DNA of 64,000 nucleotides from Avibacterium sp. 21-586 (GCF_026226775.1 NZ_JAKKOD010000001.1:310001-374000); one strand, 5' to 3'. Counted from the stretch's first letter, positions 28,107 through 38,475 are shown. Numbers and translations are program-made. Notes: generated from the letters alone by a model not told the origin.

Positions 28107-29126
28107 ATGTTAAGAAAGATTATCCAATCGATCATCATTGGCTTACTTGCCGCTGGGGTAATTTTGTTGGTTAGCCCTTCCTTTAAGCAAGGTCAGTCTT
28201 TGTTTAAAAAAGAGATTTTTTCCTTTAAAGATGCGGTTCGGGTTGCCTCGCCTGCAGTGGTGAATGTGTATAGCCAATCTTTTACCTCGGTGGATGGACA
28301 ACCACAAATCACCAACCTTGGTTCAGGTGTGATAATGATGAAAGATGGTTATCTTCTCACCAATAAACACGTTATTCAAAATGCGGATCAAATTGTCATT
28401 GCAATGCAAAATGGCCGTCTTTTTGAAGCGAGCTTGATAGGATCAGATACTCTTACCGATTTAGCAGTGCTGAAAATTCGTGCGGATAATTTGCCAACTA
28501 TTCCTAACACCAAGCGTAAATTGCACGTTGGCGATGTCGTACTTGCCATTGGTAATCCCTATAACTTGGGGCAGAGTGTATCGCAGGGGATTATTAGTGC
28601 CTTAGGACGTAACGCCGTGGGTGATTACATTGGGCGACAAAATTTTATCCAAACCGATGCTTCTATTAATCGAGGTAATTCAGGCGGAGCATTGATTAAT
28701 TCACTTGGCGAATTGGTAGGAATTAGCACCTTGAGTATTGGTAAAAATGCGAATGAAATTGCGGAAGGACTCAATTTTGCCATTCCTATTGATCTTGCCA
28801 ATGACGTAATGAAAAAAATTATCCGAGATGGGCGCGTGATTCGAGGGTTTCTTGGTATTCAAACAGATGTGTTATTTAATGATGGAAAAAGTAATAGCAA
28901 AGGTATTGAAATTACTAGCGTCAGACAAGGGAGTCCAGCAGCGAAGGCTGGGCTACAACCTGGTGATATAATGTTACAATTTGATGATATTAAAGCAGAA
29001 TCACCTGCACAAATGATGAATGTGATTAGTAATACTAGACCAAACACCACCGTGAATATCATAATTTCTCGCTTGGGTAAAATAATCACTTTGCCTGTAA
29101 CCATTGAAGAATATTTGGCTAACTAG
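28107..29126 (+). CDS. degS: Periplasmic stress-sensing serine protease DegS
   Basis: Membrane-anchored protease that senses misfolded porin C-termini and cuts RseA to release sigma-E. The 339-residue protein has one N-terminal membrane anchor (about 5-24), a trypsin-like domain with triad His88 (TNKHV), Asp117 (LTDLAV) and Ser191 (NRGNSGGA), and a single PDZ domain (about 250-335). One PDZ rather than two separates DegS from DegP/DegQ. The outer-membrane porins and autotransporter in this window are potential signal sources. Confidence 0.94.
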   Translation: MLRKIIQSIIIGLLAAGVILLVSPSFKQGQSLFKKEIFSFKDAVRVASPAVVNVYSQSFTSVDGQPQITNLGSGVIMMKDGYLLTNKHVIQNADQIVIAMQNGRLFEASLIGSDTLTDLAVLKIRADNLPTIPNTKRKLHVGDVVLAIGNPYNLGQSVSQGIISALGRNAVGDYIGRQNFIQTDASINRGNSGGALINSLGELVGISTLSIGKNANEIAEGLNFAIPIDLANDVMKKIIRDGRVIRGFLGIQTDVLFNDGKSNSKGIEITSVRQGSPAAKAGLQPGDIMLQFDDIKAESPAQMMNVISNTRPNTTVNIIISRLGKIITLPVTIEEYLAN

Positions 29127-29167
29127 CTGATTTTTAGCATAGTATTGATAAACATTAAGGATATAGC

Positions 29168-31108
29168 GTGGCGTTAATTAGTTTAACCAATGGGTACCTT
29201 TCTTTTAGTGATCACCCCTTGTTAGATCATACAGATTTATACATTGAAGCCGGCGAGCGAGTTTGCTTGGTAGGGCGTAATGGGGTAGGAAAATCTACCT
29301 TAATGAAAATTTTGGCAGGCGAAATGGTAATCGACGATGGTCGCCTGCAATTTGAGCGTGATCTGGTGATCTCGCGCCTTGAACAAGATCCACCGCGTAA
29401 TGCACAAGGTAATGTGTTTGACTATGTGGCGGAGGGCATTGCTCATTTGGCCGATTTATTGAAAGAATATCACCGCACTTCGGATTTACTTGAACAGCAA
29501 TATAGCGAAAGTACGCTAAATCGTTTGGCAGAAATTCAAGCTCAACTAGAACACGCTGATGGTTGGCGGTTTGAAAATAAAATTCGTGAAACCCTGATGA
29601 AATTAGGGCTTGAGCCAAATATGCGATTGGCGGATTTATCAGGCGGTTGGTTGCGTAAGGCGGCATTGGCGCGTGCCTTGGTGTGTGATCCTGACGTGTT
29701 GTTGCTTGATGAACCCACTAACCACCTTGATGTTGATGCCATTGAATGGCTAGAAAATTTCTTGCTGACTTTTGCAGGTTCGATCATCTTTATTTCTCAC
29801 GATCGTGCTTTTATCTGCAAAATGGCAACTCGTATCGTGGATCTTGATCGGGGGAAATTAGTATCTTACCCTGGTGATTATGCGAAATATCTTATTGAAA
29901 AAGAAGAGAATCTGCGTGTTGAAGCGTTACAAAATGAGCTGTTTGATAAAAAATTAGCGCAAGAAGAAGTGTGGATTCGCCAAGGCATTAAAGCACGGCG
30001 AACTCGTAATGAAGGGCGAGTAAGAGCGTTGAAAGCCTTGCGTGAAGAACGCCGTGAACGTAGGGAAGTGCAGGGCAGTGCCAAGTTGCAAGTGGATAAC
30101 TCCACCCGTTCAGGCAAAATCGTTTTTGAAGTGGAAGATGTAAGCTATGAAATTGCAGGGAAAAAACTGGTTTCCCATTTTTCAACCAGCATTTTGCGTG
30201 GTGATAAAATTGCCTTAGTGGGAGCAAATGGGATCGGTAAAACCACCTTAATTAAGTTGCTCTTGGGGGAAATTCAGCCCACTTCAGGACATATTAAATG
30301 TGGTACAAAATTAGAAATTGCTTATTTCGATCAATATCGTGCCGATCTCGATCCAGAAAAAACCGTGATGGATAACGTGGCGGACGGCAAGCAGGATATT
30401 GAAGTCAATGGCGTGAAACGCCACGTTTTAGGCTATTTGCAAGATTTCTTATTTCCACCTAAACGCGCAATGGTGCCAGTGAAAGCTCTTTCAGGCGGTG
30501 AGCGTAATCGCTTATTATTGGCAAAATTATTGCTCAAACCCAATAATTTGCTGATTTTGGACGAACCGACCAATGATCTTGATGTGGAAACCTTAGAACT
30601 ATTGGAAGAATTGTTGGCTGATTATCAAGGCACGTTGCTTATTGTGAGCCATGATCGCCAGTTTATTGATAATACAGCGACCGAATGTTACATCTTTGAA
30701 GGCAATGGCGTGATTAATAAATATGTGGGCGGTTTTCACGATGCGAAACAGCAACAAGCTAATGTGTTTGCCTTGAAAGAAGCGCAACAAGCCAAAGAGA
30801 AAAAAGCAAAAGGAAAACAAGTAGAAAGTGCGGTGGAGATGAACAAAGTTTCTCACAAACCCGTGAAAAATCGCGCAGTGAAACTTTCTTATAATGAGCA
30901 AAGAGAGCTAGAGCAGTTACCGCAAAAATTAGAAAATTTGGAAGAAAAAATCACCGCACTTCAAGCGGAAGTGTCTGATCCGAATTTCTTCCAGCAAGAT
31001 CACGAATATACGGCGGACAAACTACAACAACTTGCCGATGCGGAACAAGCGTTAGAACAAGCCTTTGTACGTTGGGAGGAATTGGAAGAAAAACGTGCAG
31101 GACAGTAA
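29168..31108 (+). CDS. uup: ABC-F family ATPase Uup
   Basis: Soluble protein with two ABC ATPase domains, implicated in ribosome function and in suppressing transposon excision in E. coli. The 646-residue protein has Walker A GRNGVGKST (about 37-45) and GANGIGKTT (about 353-361), signatures LSGGWLRK and LSGGERNR, Walker B VLLLDEP and LLILDEP, and an inter-domain linker rich in Arg. A C-terminal coiled coil (about 570-646), the DNA-binding Uup tail, completes it. Start codon is GTG (29168) after AAGGA. Followed by an uptake-word terminator. Confidence 0.94.
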   Translation: MALISLTNGYLSFSDHPLLDHTDLYIEAGERVCLVGRNGVGKSTLMKILAGEMVIDDGRLQFERDLVISRLEQDPPRNAQGNVFDYVAEGIAHLADLLKEYHRTSDLLEQQYSESTLNRLAEIQAQLEHADGWRFENKIRETLMKLGLEPNMRLADLSGGWLRKAALARALVCDPDVLLLDEPTNHLDVDAIEWLENFLLTFAGSIIFISHDRAFICKMATRIVDLDRGKLVSYPGDYAKYLIEKEENLRVEALQNELFDKKLAQEEVWIRQGIKARRTRNEGRVRALKALREERRERREVQGSAKLQVDNSTRSGKIVFEVEDVSYEIAGKKLVSHFSTSILRGDKIALVGANGIGKTTLIKLLLGEIQPTSGHIKCGTKLEIAYFDQYRADLDPEKTVMDNVADGKQDIEVNGVKRHVLGYLQDFLFPPKRAMVPVKALSGGERNRLLLAKLLLKPNNLLILDEPTNDLDVETLELLEELLADYQGTLLIVSHDRQFIDNTATECYIFEGNGVINKYVGGFHDAKQQQANVFALKEAQQAKEKKAKGKQVESAVEMNKVSHKPVKNRAVKLSYNEQRELEQLPQKLENLEEKITALQAEVSDPNFFQQDHEYTADKLQQLADAEQALEQAFVRWEELEEKRAGQ

Positions 31109-31129
31109 TATCAAAATCCGATAAAAAAA

Positions 31130-31160
31130 TACCGCACTTTTTAAAAGTGCGGTAAAATTT
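31130..31160. terminator. Bidirectional uptake-word terminator between uup and ychF
   Basis: TACCGCACTTTT (31130-31141) is followed almost directly by its complement AAAAGTGCGGTA (31143-31154), two opposed uptake words, with A/T runs outside on both sides. It serves convergent uup and ychF. Confidence 0.85.
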
Positions 31161-31202
31161 TTCATTATTTTTTAGATTAAAATGGCATAATTTAGTAGAA
31201 AA

Positions 31203-32294
31203 TTACACATTAAAGCGGAAGTGCATTACATCGCCATCTTGTACGATATAATCTTTCCCTTCTAAACGCCATTTGCCCGCTTCTTTTGCGCCGTTTTCGC
31301 CTTTGTATTGAATGAAATCATCATAAGAAATGACTTCCGCACGGATAAAGCCTTTTTCAAAGTCCGTGTGAATGACGGCAGCGGCTTTTGGGGCGGTTGC
31401 ACCTACGGAAACTGTCCACGCACGCACTTCTTTTACGCCAGCGGTGAAGTAGGTTTGTAAGTTTAATAGGGCATAACCTGCACGGATTACGCGGTTTAAA
31501 CCGGGTTCTTCTATGCCAAGATCTTGCAAAAATTCCACTTTTTCCTCATCGTCAAGCTCAGCGATTTCCGATTCAATAGCGGCACACACTGGCACTACCA
31601 CTGCACCTTCTTTTTCTGCAATTTCACGCACGCGATCTAAATAAGGGTTATTTTCAAAACCGTCTTCGTTTACGTTAGCGATATACATTGTCGGTTTTAA
31701 GGTTAAGAAGTTATAGCTTTTAATCGCGTGTAATTCGTCTTTGTCTAAATCTACTGAGCGAATCATTCCTGCATTTTCTAACACAGGCAGAATTTTTTCC
31801 ATTACGCTTAATTCAAATTTTGCTTCTTTATCGCCACCTTTAGCGCGTTTTTGTAAGCGTTGAATGGCACGCTCACAGCTGTCTAAATCAGCCAGTGCAA
31901 GCTCGGTGTTGATGGTATCGATGTCTTCAGCAGGATCGATTTTCCCTGCAACGTGAACAATATCATCATTTTCAAAACAACGCACAACGTGGCCGATAGC
32001 GTCCGTTTCACGAATGTTAGCAAGGAATTTGTTGCCCAAGCCTTCCCCTTTACTTGCGCCAGCTACAAGACCCGCAATATCCACAAATTCCATTGTAGTT
32101 GGTAATACGCGTTCAGGTTTAACGATTTCCGCTAATGCGTCCAGACGTGGATCTGGCATTGGCACAACGCCAGTGTTTGGTTCGATGGTACAGAACGGAT
32201 AGTTCGCTGCTTCAATACCTGCTTTTGTTAATGCGTTAAAAAGAGTGGATTTACCCACGTTTGGTAAGCCCACAATACCACATTTAAATCCCAT
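31203..32294 (-). CDS. ychF: Redox-regulated ATPase/GTPase YchF (OLA1 family)
   Basis: Obg-family P-loop protein that binds ribosomes and prefers ATP, affecting stress responses. The 363-residue protein has P-loop GLPNVGKST (about 8-16), switch FVDIAGLV, a coiled-coil insertion and a C-terminal TGS domain. Immediately downstream of pth (19-nt gap); pth-ychF is a widespread conserved pair. Confidence 0.96.
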   Translation of the reverse strand: MGFKCGIVGLPNVGKSTLFNALTKAGIEAANYPFCTIEPNTGVVPMPDPRLDALAEIVKPERVLPTTMEFVDIAGLVAGASKGEGLGNKFLANIRETDAIGHVVRCFENDDIVHVAGKIDPAEDIDTINTELALADLDSCERAIQRLQKRAKGGDKEAKFELSVMEKILPVLENAGMIRSVDLDKDELHAIKSYNFLTLKPTMYIANVNEDGFENNPYLDRVREIAEKEGAVVVPVCAAIESEIAELDDEEKVEFLQDLGIEEPGLNRVIRAGYALLNLQTYFTAGVKEVRAWTVSVGATAPKAAAVIHTDFEKGFIRAEVISYDDFIQYKGENGAKEAGKWRLEGKDYIVQDGDVMHFRFNV

Positions 32295-32313
32295 AATGTT
32301 TCCTTAATTTGTT

Positions 32314-32898
32314 TTATGCTTTAAAGCTATTGAGTCGATTTGTTGCTTTTGTAATGCCTTCTTTGATGAGCATTTCCACGCACGCGGCGGCTTCATCTAA
32401 GGCTTTGTCAATCAGTTGCCAATCGGTTGGTGAAGGTTTGCCTAGCACATAGGCGGAAACCAGATTTTTATCACCGGGGTGTCCAATCCCTACACGCAGA
32501 CGATAGAAATTTTTATTATTGCCCAGTTGAGCAATGCTATCACGCAGACCGTTATGCCCACCGTGTCCGCCCCCTTGTTTAATTTTGGCAACACCGGGCG
32601 GAAGATCAAGTTCATCGTGAATAATCAGAATTTCTTCAGGTTTAATACGGTAAAAACTGGCTAATGCACTTACCGCTTTACCACTTAAATTCATAAAAGT
32701 GGTGGGCACGAGAAAACGAATTTCTTCGCCAAAAATCACCGCTCTTGCCGTTTTACCAAAAAATTTACTTTCTTCTTTCAGTTGAAAATTAAATTGACGA
32801 GCAAGGCGCTCAATCACCCATTCACCGGCATTATGGCGCGTGTCGGCATATTTATCTCCGGGGTTACCTAGGCCAACAATAAGTTTAATTTCTGACAT
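32314..32898 (-). CDS. pth: Peptidyl-tRNA hydrolase
   Basis: Recycles peptidyl-tRNA that drops off ribosomes. Using ATG at 32898 (ribosome site AAAGAAAG) the protein is 194 residues, the normal size, beginning [15 protein letters not shown] longer frame from 32967 adds 23 residues without homology. Catalytic His22 lies in DTRHNAG, with FMNLSG and the HDELDLPPG loop (the Asp) following. First gene of pth-ychF. Confidence 0.96.
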   Translation of the reverse strand: MSEIKLIVGLGNPGDKYADTRHNAGEWVIERLARQFNFQLKEESKFFGKTARAVIFGEEIRFLVPTTFMNLSGKAVSALASFYRIKPEEILIIHDELDLPPGVAKIKQGGGHGGHNGLRDSIAQLGNNKNFYRLRVGIGHPGDKNLVSAYVLGKPSPTDWQLIDKALDEAAACVEMLIKEGITKATNRLNSFKA

Positions 32899-33028
32899 AC
32901 TTTCTTTAACTGGGCAAAAATAGTGGGTTATTGTAGCGAAAAATCTCTCAATACTCAATTTAAACACTTTGTTAATAAGGAGGTGGCTTGAAGGAGGATA
33001 CAGAGTAGATAATTGAAGTCAGTAAAAC

Positions 33029-33052
33029 AACGGCACTATTGCTAGTGCCGTT
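33029..33052 (-). terminator. Terminator after the trimeric autotransporter
   Basis: Perfect 10-bp stem (33029-33038 with 33043-33052), 4-nt loop, followed on the minus strand by GTTTTACT. Confidence 0.75.
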
Positions 33053-33072
33053 AAAGTGTGGTTAAGCGATGA

Positions 33073-36000
33073 TTACCATTGATAACCTACGGCCATTGCA
33101 CCACCCACATCACCTTGGTTGGTAGTCATACCACTAAGTTTGATTCCGATATGACCGTTATCAGAAAGGCGAGATGCCCCAATTGCAATCGCATTTTGCC
33201 CACGAAACGTACCTACCCCAACAGAAACCATAGAATGGCCTGGGATATACGCTTGGTAAAGGTTTGCTGTTGCCAATGCACCCGCAATACCCGCTCGGGC
33301 TGATTTATCTACATTATCAATTTGACGTTTTACCCCATTTAATTGGCTTACATTCACCGCATCAGTTGGTCTAACTCCAGCTGTAACATTGCGAATACGC
33401 TTACCACCTGCATTCACTCCAGTAGTTGTGATACTAGGGCCATTACCACCGTTGGTCATAATGCCACTATTGTTTATTACGGTGCCATTTTGACCACCAA
33501 TACGCACAGTATCGTTTAGTTTCATATTCACATTGACTTTGTTACCATTTCTTGTTTTAACAAGTTTAATATTGTTATCTGAATTTTTTATATTAACCGT
33601 GTCGGTTCGAGTAATGGTTTCAGGTGAATTATCATTCACAGATATACTCCAATTAGTATTGAGCACGTTGTTAAGTTGATTTTTCACCCCATCTAACTGG
33701 CTTACATTTACCGCATCAGTCGGTGCAACGCCTGCAGCAACATTGGTAATAACTTTATTGCCGGCATTAACACCAATAGTTTTAATACTAGGACCATTGC
33801 CGCCATTGGTGGTTAAACCGTCTTTATTAATGCTTGTCCCATTTGTGCTACCTACATTAACTTTTTCCTTAATATTGACAGTATCATTTAGCGTCATATC
33901 AACATCTATTTTGTTATTGTCTTTTGAACTTTTAACTATATTGATGTTTTTATCAGTATTTTTGAAATTCACTGTATCAGCAGTACCTATATTAACCTTG
34001 TCTTTATCGTTAGCAGATAAATTCCAAGTCGTGTGAGTTATGCTTTCAACTTGATTTTTTACGTTATTAATATCACCTTTCACGTTATTGACATCAGCTT
34101 TCACATTATTGACATCAGTTTTAACGTTATTGACATCAGTTTTAATGTTATTGACATCAGCTTTCACGTTATTGACGTCAGCTTTCACGTTATTGATGTC
34201 TGTTTTGACATTATTGATATCTCCTTTCACGTTAATTAAGTCATTTTTAACAAGATTAACATCGGTTCGGATATTGCTTACATCCGTTTTCACTGCATTT
34301 AACTGGCTCATATTGACTGCATCAGTCTCGTTTTGACCGGCTCTAACGTGGGTGATCTTAGTATCTTTTGCATCAATACCAGTGGTTGTAATGCTTGGGC
34401 CTTTACCGTCATTTGTACTAAGTCCATCACCATTAATGATGGTGCCACCTTCTTTCACGATTGAACCATCACCTTGAATAACTTTTTTTGCACCAATACG
34501 AATTTGATCTTTTAAGATCATATCAACGTTGATTTTACCGTTTTCATCTTTCGGTGTTTTGGTGATGGTGATGTTGTCATCGGTATTGATGAAATTGACG
34601 GTATTTTTATTGCCGACAGATTCTTTTCCCTTAGTGTCATTATTTACCGATAATGACCAAGTGTTTTCATTAAGCACATTTGCCACACTTCTTAATTGAG
34701 CCACATTCACAGCATCAGTATCTTCCGAACCCGCAGCCACGTTGATAATTTGACGAGTATTCTTTGCATTACCCACAGAAATCGCTGCTAAATTACCTTT
34801 TACCGTTGCTTTAATTGCAGTTTTGTCATCATCTGATGCAGCTTCTAAAGCATAAACTTTATTTGTTTTGGCCGCATTATTTTCAGGAATTTTATCCGTA
34901 GATGTTTCTACGGATGCAGAATCAATTGCTTGACGATTAGCTACGGATTTCGCACCTAAGGCAATTGCACCATCTAATGCGGTTGTATCATCCATATTAG
35001 AGGCTGCAATCTCTGCCTGATCTCCAATTAGCACACCATTTTTTGTGCCTTCTTTAACCGTAATATCTGAACCGATTAATTGGTTGTTAGCAATGTTTTT
35101 ACCGATTTTATTGGAATTTTCGTCTTGAAAGCCGAACAATAGATTGCGTTTGGCATCACTACGATCAGTTTTATCGCCAATCACCTTATTGTAGTTACCC
35201 ATTACAATATTCTCAGTTGCATTAGTAACGGCGTTTTCACTACCTTGCATACTTAAATGGGATACATTTGTTGCTCTATTGCGATAACCGTCAATGGAAA
35301 CATATTCACTTGAAGTTCCACTTTCAGCACCTTTTAATCGGTTATCAACCCCGCTAACATTAACAAAGTGAGCATTATCTACTTCATTTGCGCCACCAAA
35401 AACACCGACAGAAGCCAGCTCAGGTTTTTTACCGTTGCTATCTTCTTCTGATAATAATTCATATAACTTGTTTGAATTGGTAATATTATCATAAGCAGGG
35501 AGGGCAGACAGTCTTAACGGCAATCGTGAATTAGAAATTTTATTTCCAGTCCCCATAATAAGCGCACCATTACTGTCTTTTATAAGGTTAGCCGTACCTG
35601 TTATGGCATTTGCCATTCCATTATAAGTCTCATATTTTTTAACATCCATTGTGTTTAAGGCCCCTGAAATAACTGATCCTAATCCACTTAAGGAAGGAGA
35701 ATCATCGCGGGAGGGGGTTGTTTTGATTGAGGAATATGCCCCGGTAATTGTTGAAAAGTGAGCCGCAGCATAGGAGTCAGCCCCCACAGTTACTGAAGCT
35801 CGGCGGTTAGCACCATTTGCTTCGCTTCCTCCAGATTTTGCCCCAATATCCACAGTGCTTTCACTCGCATAGGTATTTAAACCAATGGCAATACCGCTTA
35901 CTCCACCAGGTAAGTTTTTTCTTTCTGATCCGAAGAAAATAGCACTCAAACCTGTTCTAGGAGTGCTATTGCCATCTAATGCTTTTGCGTTTGTACCAAT

Positions 36001-36342
36001 GGCGATCCCTTCTTTGGTGTCTGGTCCCATATCTTCAATATAGCTTCCATTACCAATAGCAATTCCATTAGGGGAGTAGTTACTTGCACCACGATCAGGT
36101 GATGAAATTGTGATCTTTTCACCTGTTGAACCATCTCGTATCGCAGCATTTGCATTAATAGATACAGCACCAATCAGAGCAGGAAATAACAAGAAAGCGG
36201 GAGAGTGCGGGAAAATGGTAGATAACGTGCGGTTTAGTTTTTTCAAATTTTTATAAGAAAGGGGATGTCGGCTAATTTCAACATTGCGCATTACGTGTTT
36301 TTCATCACGTTTGAAATTAGGACTAAATAGATCGTTGTTCAT
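33073..36342 (-). CDS. Trimeric autotransporter adhesin (YadA/Hia-like)
   Basis: Surface adhesin of 1089 residues. An unusually long leader ends near ANA (about residue 66) with a hydrophobic stretch at 49-63, but I do not see the canonical extended-signal motif. Residues 90-480 are a head with YadA-like left-handed repeats (IAIGxxxYA, VTVGADSYAA, AIALGAKS). Four DAVNxxQL neck motifs follow, at about 543, 674, 876 and 993. Three Trp-containing stalk modules start near 561, 772 and 897. An eight-unit heptad coiled coil spans 704-759. The C-terminal YadA anchor (about 1013-1089, GIAGALATANLYQAY to VGYQW) forms the trimeric barrel. Monocistronic by its own terminator. Confidence 0.93.
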   Translation of the reverse strand: MNNDLFSPNFKRDEKHVMRNVEISRHPLSYKNLKKLNRTLSTIFPHSPAFLLFPALIGAVSINANAAIRDGSTGEKITISSPDRGASNYSPNGIAIGNGSYIEDMGPDTKEGIAIGTNAKALDGNSTPRTGLSAIFFGSERKNLPGGVSGIAIGLNTYASESTVDIGAKSGGSEANGANRRASVTVGADSYAAAHFSTITGAYSSIKTTPSRDDSPSLSGLGSVISGALNTMDVKKYETYNGMANAITGTANLIKDSNGALIMGTGNKISNSRLPLRLSALPAYDNITNSNKLYELLSEEDSNGKKPELASVGVFGGANEVDNAHFVNVSGVDNRLKGAESGTSSEYVSIDGYRNRATNVSHLSMQGSENAVTNATENIVMGNYNKVIGDKTDRSDAKRNLLFGFQDENSNKIGKNIANNQLIGSDITVKEGTKNGVLIGDQAEIAASNMDDTTALDGAIALGAKSVANRQAIDSASVETSTDKIPENNAAKTNKVYALEAASDDDKTAIKATVKGNLAAISVGNAKNTRQIINVAAGSEDTDAVNVAQLRSVANVLNENTWSLSVNNDTKGKESVGNKNTVNFINTDDNITITKTPKDENGKINVDMILKDQIRIGAKKVIQGDGSIVKEGGTIINGDGLSTNDGKGPSITTTGIDAKDTKITHVRAGQNETDAVNMSQLNAVKTDVSNIRTDVNLVKNDLINVKGDINNVKTDINNVKADVNNVKADVNNIKTDVNNVKTDVNNVKADVNNVKGDINNVKNQVESITHTTWNLSANDKDKVNIGTADTVNFKNTDKNINIVKSSKDNNKIDVDMTLNDTVNIKEKVNVGSTNGTSINKDGLTTNGGNGPSIKTIGVNAGNKVITNVAAGVAPTDAVNVSQLDGVKNQLNNVLNTNWSISVNDNSPETITRTDTVNIKNSDNNIKLVKTRNGNKVNVNMKLNDTVRIGGQNGTVINNSGIMTNGGNGPSITTTGVNAGGKRIRNVTAGVRPTDAVNVSQLNGVKRQIDNVDKSARAGIAGALATANLYQAYIPGHSMVSVGVGTFRGQNAIAIGASRLSDNGHIGIKLSGMTTNQGDVGGAMAVGYQW
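34066..34233 (-). repeat. Eight tandem 21-bp repeats encoding stalk heptads
   Basis: Eight near-identical 21-bp units code for NVK(G/T/A)D(I/V)N heptads, residues 704-759 of the autotransporter; a diverged ninth (NVKNQVE) follows. Valine/isoleucine at heptad core positions and asparagines fit a trimeric coiled coil. Whole-unit gain or loss would keep the frame. Confidence 0.9.
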
Positions 36343-36637
36343 ATTTAGACTCCAGAATAGAATTTAAATTATATTTTGTATATGAAGAATAGAAAGGGAA
36401 TTAATAAATGCTCCTTTCGTTTATAGTTTAATCAATCGATGTTTAAAATACAAACGGATTTTTATCAAATATTTATATTGAGTGTTTTTCATTGTTGTAC
36501 TTACTGCCAATAACTTAATGCACTATATTTTATTTATGCTAAATTTAAGCTTCGACTTGCTTTTCCTTGTCTTGCTGAGTAGATTAAAGAGGTATGATTT
36601 AGTTAAACGTGATTAAATGAAATAAAAAGGAGTTGTA

Positions 36638-37378
36638 ATGAGCTTAACAACATTGGAATTACTTGCCGCATTAAAACAGAAAAAATGGGTTGATTTAACA
36701 CACGAATTTGGCGCAAATAGCCCGCACTTTCCAGCATTTAACGATGCAGAATTTAAGACTATTTTTGACCATTCAGACGGCTTTTTTGTCCATCAATATA
36801 ATTTTCCAGGGCAGTACGGCACACATATTGATCCCCCTATTCATTTTGCAAAGGATCAGCCTCGTTATGTGAATGATTTATCTTTAAAACAAGAATTGGT
36901 GTTACCCCTCATTGTCATTGATAAATCAACAGAAGTGGCGGAAAATCCCGATTTTGCCTTGCTACCAGAGCATATTTTAGCGTGGGAAGAGCAACACGGT
37001 CGTATTCCAGCTGGATCATTCGTTGCATTGCGTACTGATTGGAGCAAACGTTGGGGGGATAAGCAAGCCTTTGCCAATCCTGATCAAACAGGGCAGAATC
37101 ACTATCCGGGTTGGTCGTTGGAGGCATTAAAATTTATTTATGAACAGCGTGCTGCATTGGCAAATGGCCACGAAACTTTTGATACGGATGCGGCTATTTA
37201 TCAACAAAATGGTTTGATCGGTGAGTTATATGTGTTATCTAATAATCACTATCAAATTGAGCTATTAACTAACTTAGATCAATGTCCACCAACTGGTGCG
37301 GTTATTTTTTGTATTCCAGCGAAGCCAGAAAAATCGCCGGGTTTTCCTGTGCGTGCTTTTGCTATTTTGCCAGATTAA
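36638..37378 (+). CDS. Cyclase-family metal-dependent hydrolase
   Basis: Protein of 246 residues of the cyclase / kynurenine-formamidase-like family (PF04199 type). It has the metal-binding signature GTHIDPPIHF (about 68-77), preceded by the DLTHEFGANSPHFP strand (about 19-32) that begins these domains. Family members open amide or ester bonds in arylformamides, isatin and similar compounds; the substrate here is unknown. Strong AAGGAG ribosome site. It stands alone between the autotransporter (divergent) and ratA, so context gives no further clue. Confidence 0.85.
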   Translation: MSLTTLELLAALKQKKWVDLTHEFGANSPHFPAFNDAEFKTIFDHSDGFFVHQYNFPGQYGTHIDPPIHFAKDQPRYVNDLSLKQELVLPLIVIDKSTEVAENPDFALLPEHILAWEEQHGRIPAGSFVALRTDWSKRWGDKQAFANPDQTGQNHYPGWSLEALKFIYEQRAALANGHETFDTDAAIYQQNGLIGELYVLSNNHYQIELLTNLDQCPPTGAVIFCIPAKPEKSPGFPVRAFAILPD

Positions 37379-37424
37379 TGGTGTAGATAGCTTTTCATAA
37401 AATTAAATAAAAAATAGACAGAAA

Positions 37425-37468
37425 AAGTGCGGTAGAAATAATTAATTTATTAAAATTTCACCGCACTT
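37425..37468 (+). terminator. Inverted uptake-word hairpin after the cyclase gene
   Basis: Uptake words at 37425-37433 and 37460-37468 are opposed. Pairing continues inward with GAAAT/ATTTC, but no clear T run follows. Confidence 0.5.
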
Positions 37469-37634
37469 GCCTTACTTTACCTTGCTTTTTCAGTTACACT
37501 GAACCTCTATCTATTATCTAAAATAGCCGTGCTATTTAAAATACTAGATAAAAATAAGATGTTAGTACTATAAATAAATTATAGGATAAAGCATTGATCA
37601 TTCTTTCTCGTGTTTTTGTAAATGTATAATACTT

Positions 37635-38084
37635 ATGCCAACGGTTAATCAAAGTGCCTTAGTGCCTTACAGTGCCAAACAAATGTATGATTTGGTGAAT
37701 AATTATGAATCCTATCCTGAATTTTTGCCGGGTTGCGTAGAAAGTCGAACCCTAAGCCGTCAGCAAAATCAGCTCACGGCAGAATTGGTGATCAGCAAAG
37801 CAGGTATTCGCCAGCGTTTTACCACGCAAAATACAATGGTGGAAAATCAGCGTATTCAAATGCAGTTGGTGGAAGGGCCTTTTAAGTTTTTACAAGGGGA
37901 ATGGCAGTTTGTGGAAATTGATGAGCAGTGCTGCAAAATTGTCTTAAAACTGGATTTTGAATTTTCTAATCCGATTATTGCAATGGCATTTGGGCAGATT
38001 TTTACCCATCTTACCAGTAAAATGATTGATGCTTTCAAACAGCGTGCGAAGACTGTTTATGGGAGGGGGACGCCGAATGTCTAA
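37635..38084 (+). CDS. ratA: RatA-like START-domain protein (COQ10 family)
   Basis: Protein of 149 residues covering a single polyketide-cyclase/START-like domain (PYSAKQMYDLVNNYESYPEFLPGC near the N-terminus). In E. coli it was described as RatA, reported to interfere with ribosome subunit joining; homologues (Coq10) bind ubiquinone and aid respiration, so the physiological role is debated. It overlaps rnfH, the usual gammaproteobacterial pair, and begins a run ratA-rnfH-roxA-xseA with overlapping or abutting genes. Confidence 0.9.
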   Translation: MPTVNQSALVPYSAKQMYDLVNNYESYPEFLPGCVESRTLSRQQNQLTAELVISKAGIRQRFTTQNTMVENQRIQMQLVEGPFKFLQGEWQFVEIDEQCCKIVLKLDFEFSNPIIAMAFGQIFTHLTSKMIDAFKQRAKTVYGRGTPNV

Positions 38085-38475
38085 ATTAACAATTGAAATA
38101 GCTTATGCCTTGCCTGATCGTTATTTTTTGAAAAGCTTGCATATAGAGCAAGGTACAACAGTGCAAACGGCGATTTTGCAGTCGGGCATTTTGCATCAAT
38201 TTAGTGAAATTGATTTACGCGAAAATAAAATTGGCATTTTCAGCCGTCCTGCGAAGCTCACTGATGTGCTAGAAAATGGCGATCGCATAGAGATTTATCG
38301 CCCTTTATTGGCTGATCCTAAAGAAATCCGCCGTAAGCGTGCCGCACAGCAGCTGCAAGAACAGCAAGCACAAAAGCAAGCTGAAAAAGAAGCGAAAAAA
38401 CGCGCGAAACAATTAGCCCAAGATCAAAAATCTGCAACACCATCTTCAATCCAAGAGGAACAAGGCGATGATTAA
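38077..38475 (+). CDS. rnfH: RnfH-family protein
   Basis: Small ubiquitin-fold protein (UPF0125/RnfH) of 132 residues from ATG 38077, with GGAGGGGG just upstream. The longer frame from 38026 lies inside ratA and is not preferred. The conserved domain covers about 1-90 (IEIAYALPDRYFLKSL, GIFSRPAKLTDVLENGDRIEIYRPL, DPKEIRRKRA). The C-terminal third is a lysine/glutamine-rich, probably coiled tail. Function unknown despite the name. Overlaps ratA by 8 nt and roxA by 8 nt. Confidence 0.92.
   Translation: MSKLTIEIAYALPDRYFLKSLHIEQGTTVQTAILQSGILHQFSEIDLRENKIGIFSRPAKLTDVLENGDRIEIYRPLLADPKEIRRKRAAQQLQEQQAQKQAEKEAKKRAKQLAQDQKSATPSSIQEEQGDD

Noticed and set aside
29295-30227. Multiple minus-strand frames opposite uup
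   Set aside because: Shadows of a long conserved ATPase gene.
34045-34245. Regular direct repeats resembling a CRISPR array
   Set aside because: The units are contiguous 21-bp coding repeats without unique spacers.
34033-34336. Open frames on the plus strand across the heptad repeats, looking like repetitive hydrophobic peptides
   Set aside because: They are the antisense reading of the autotransporter stalk; the minus-strand frame has clear homology, a neck and an anchor.
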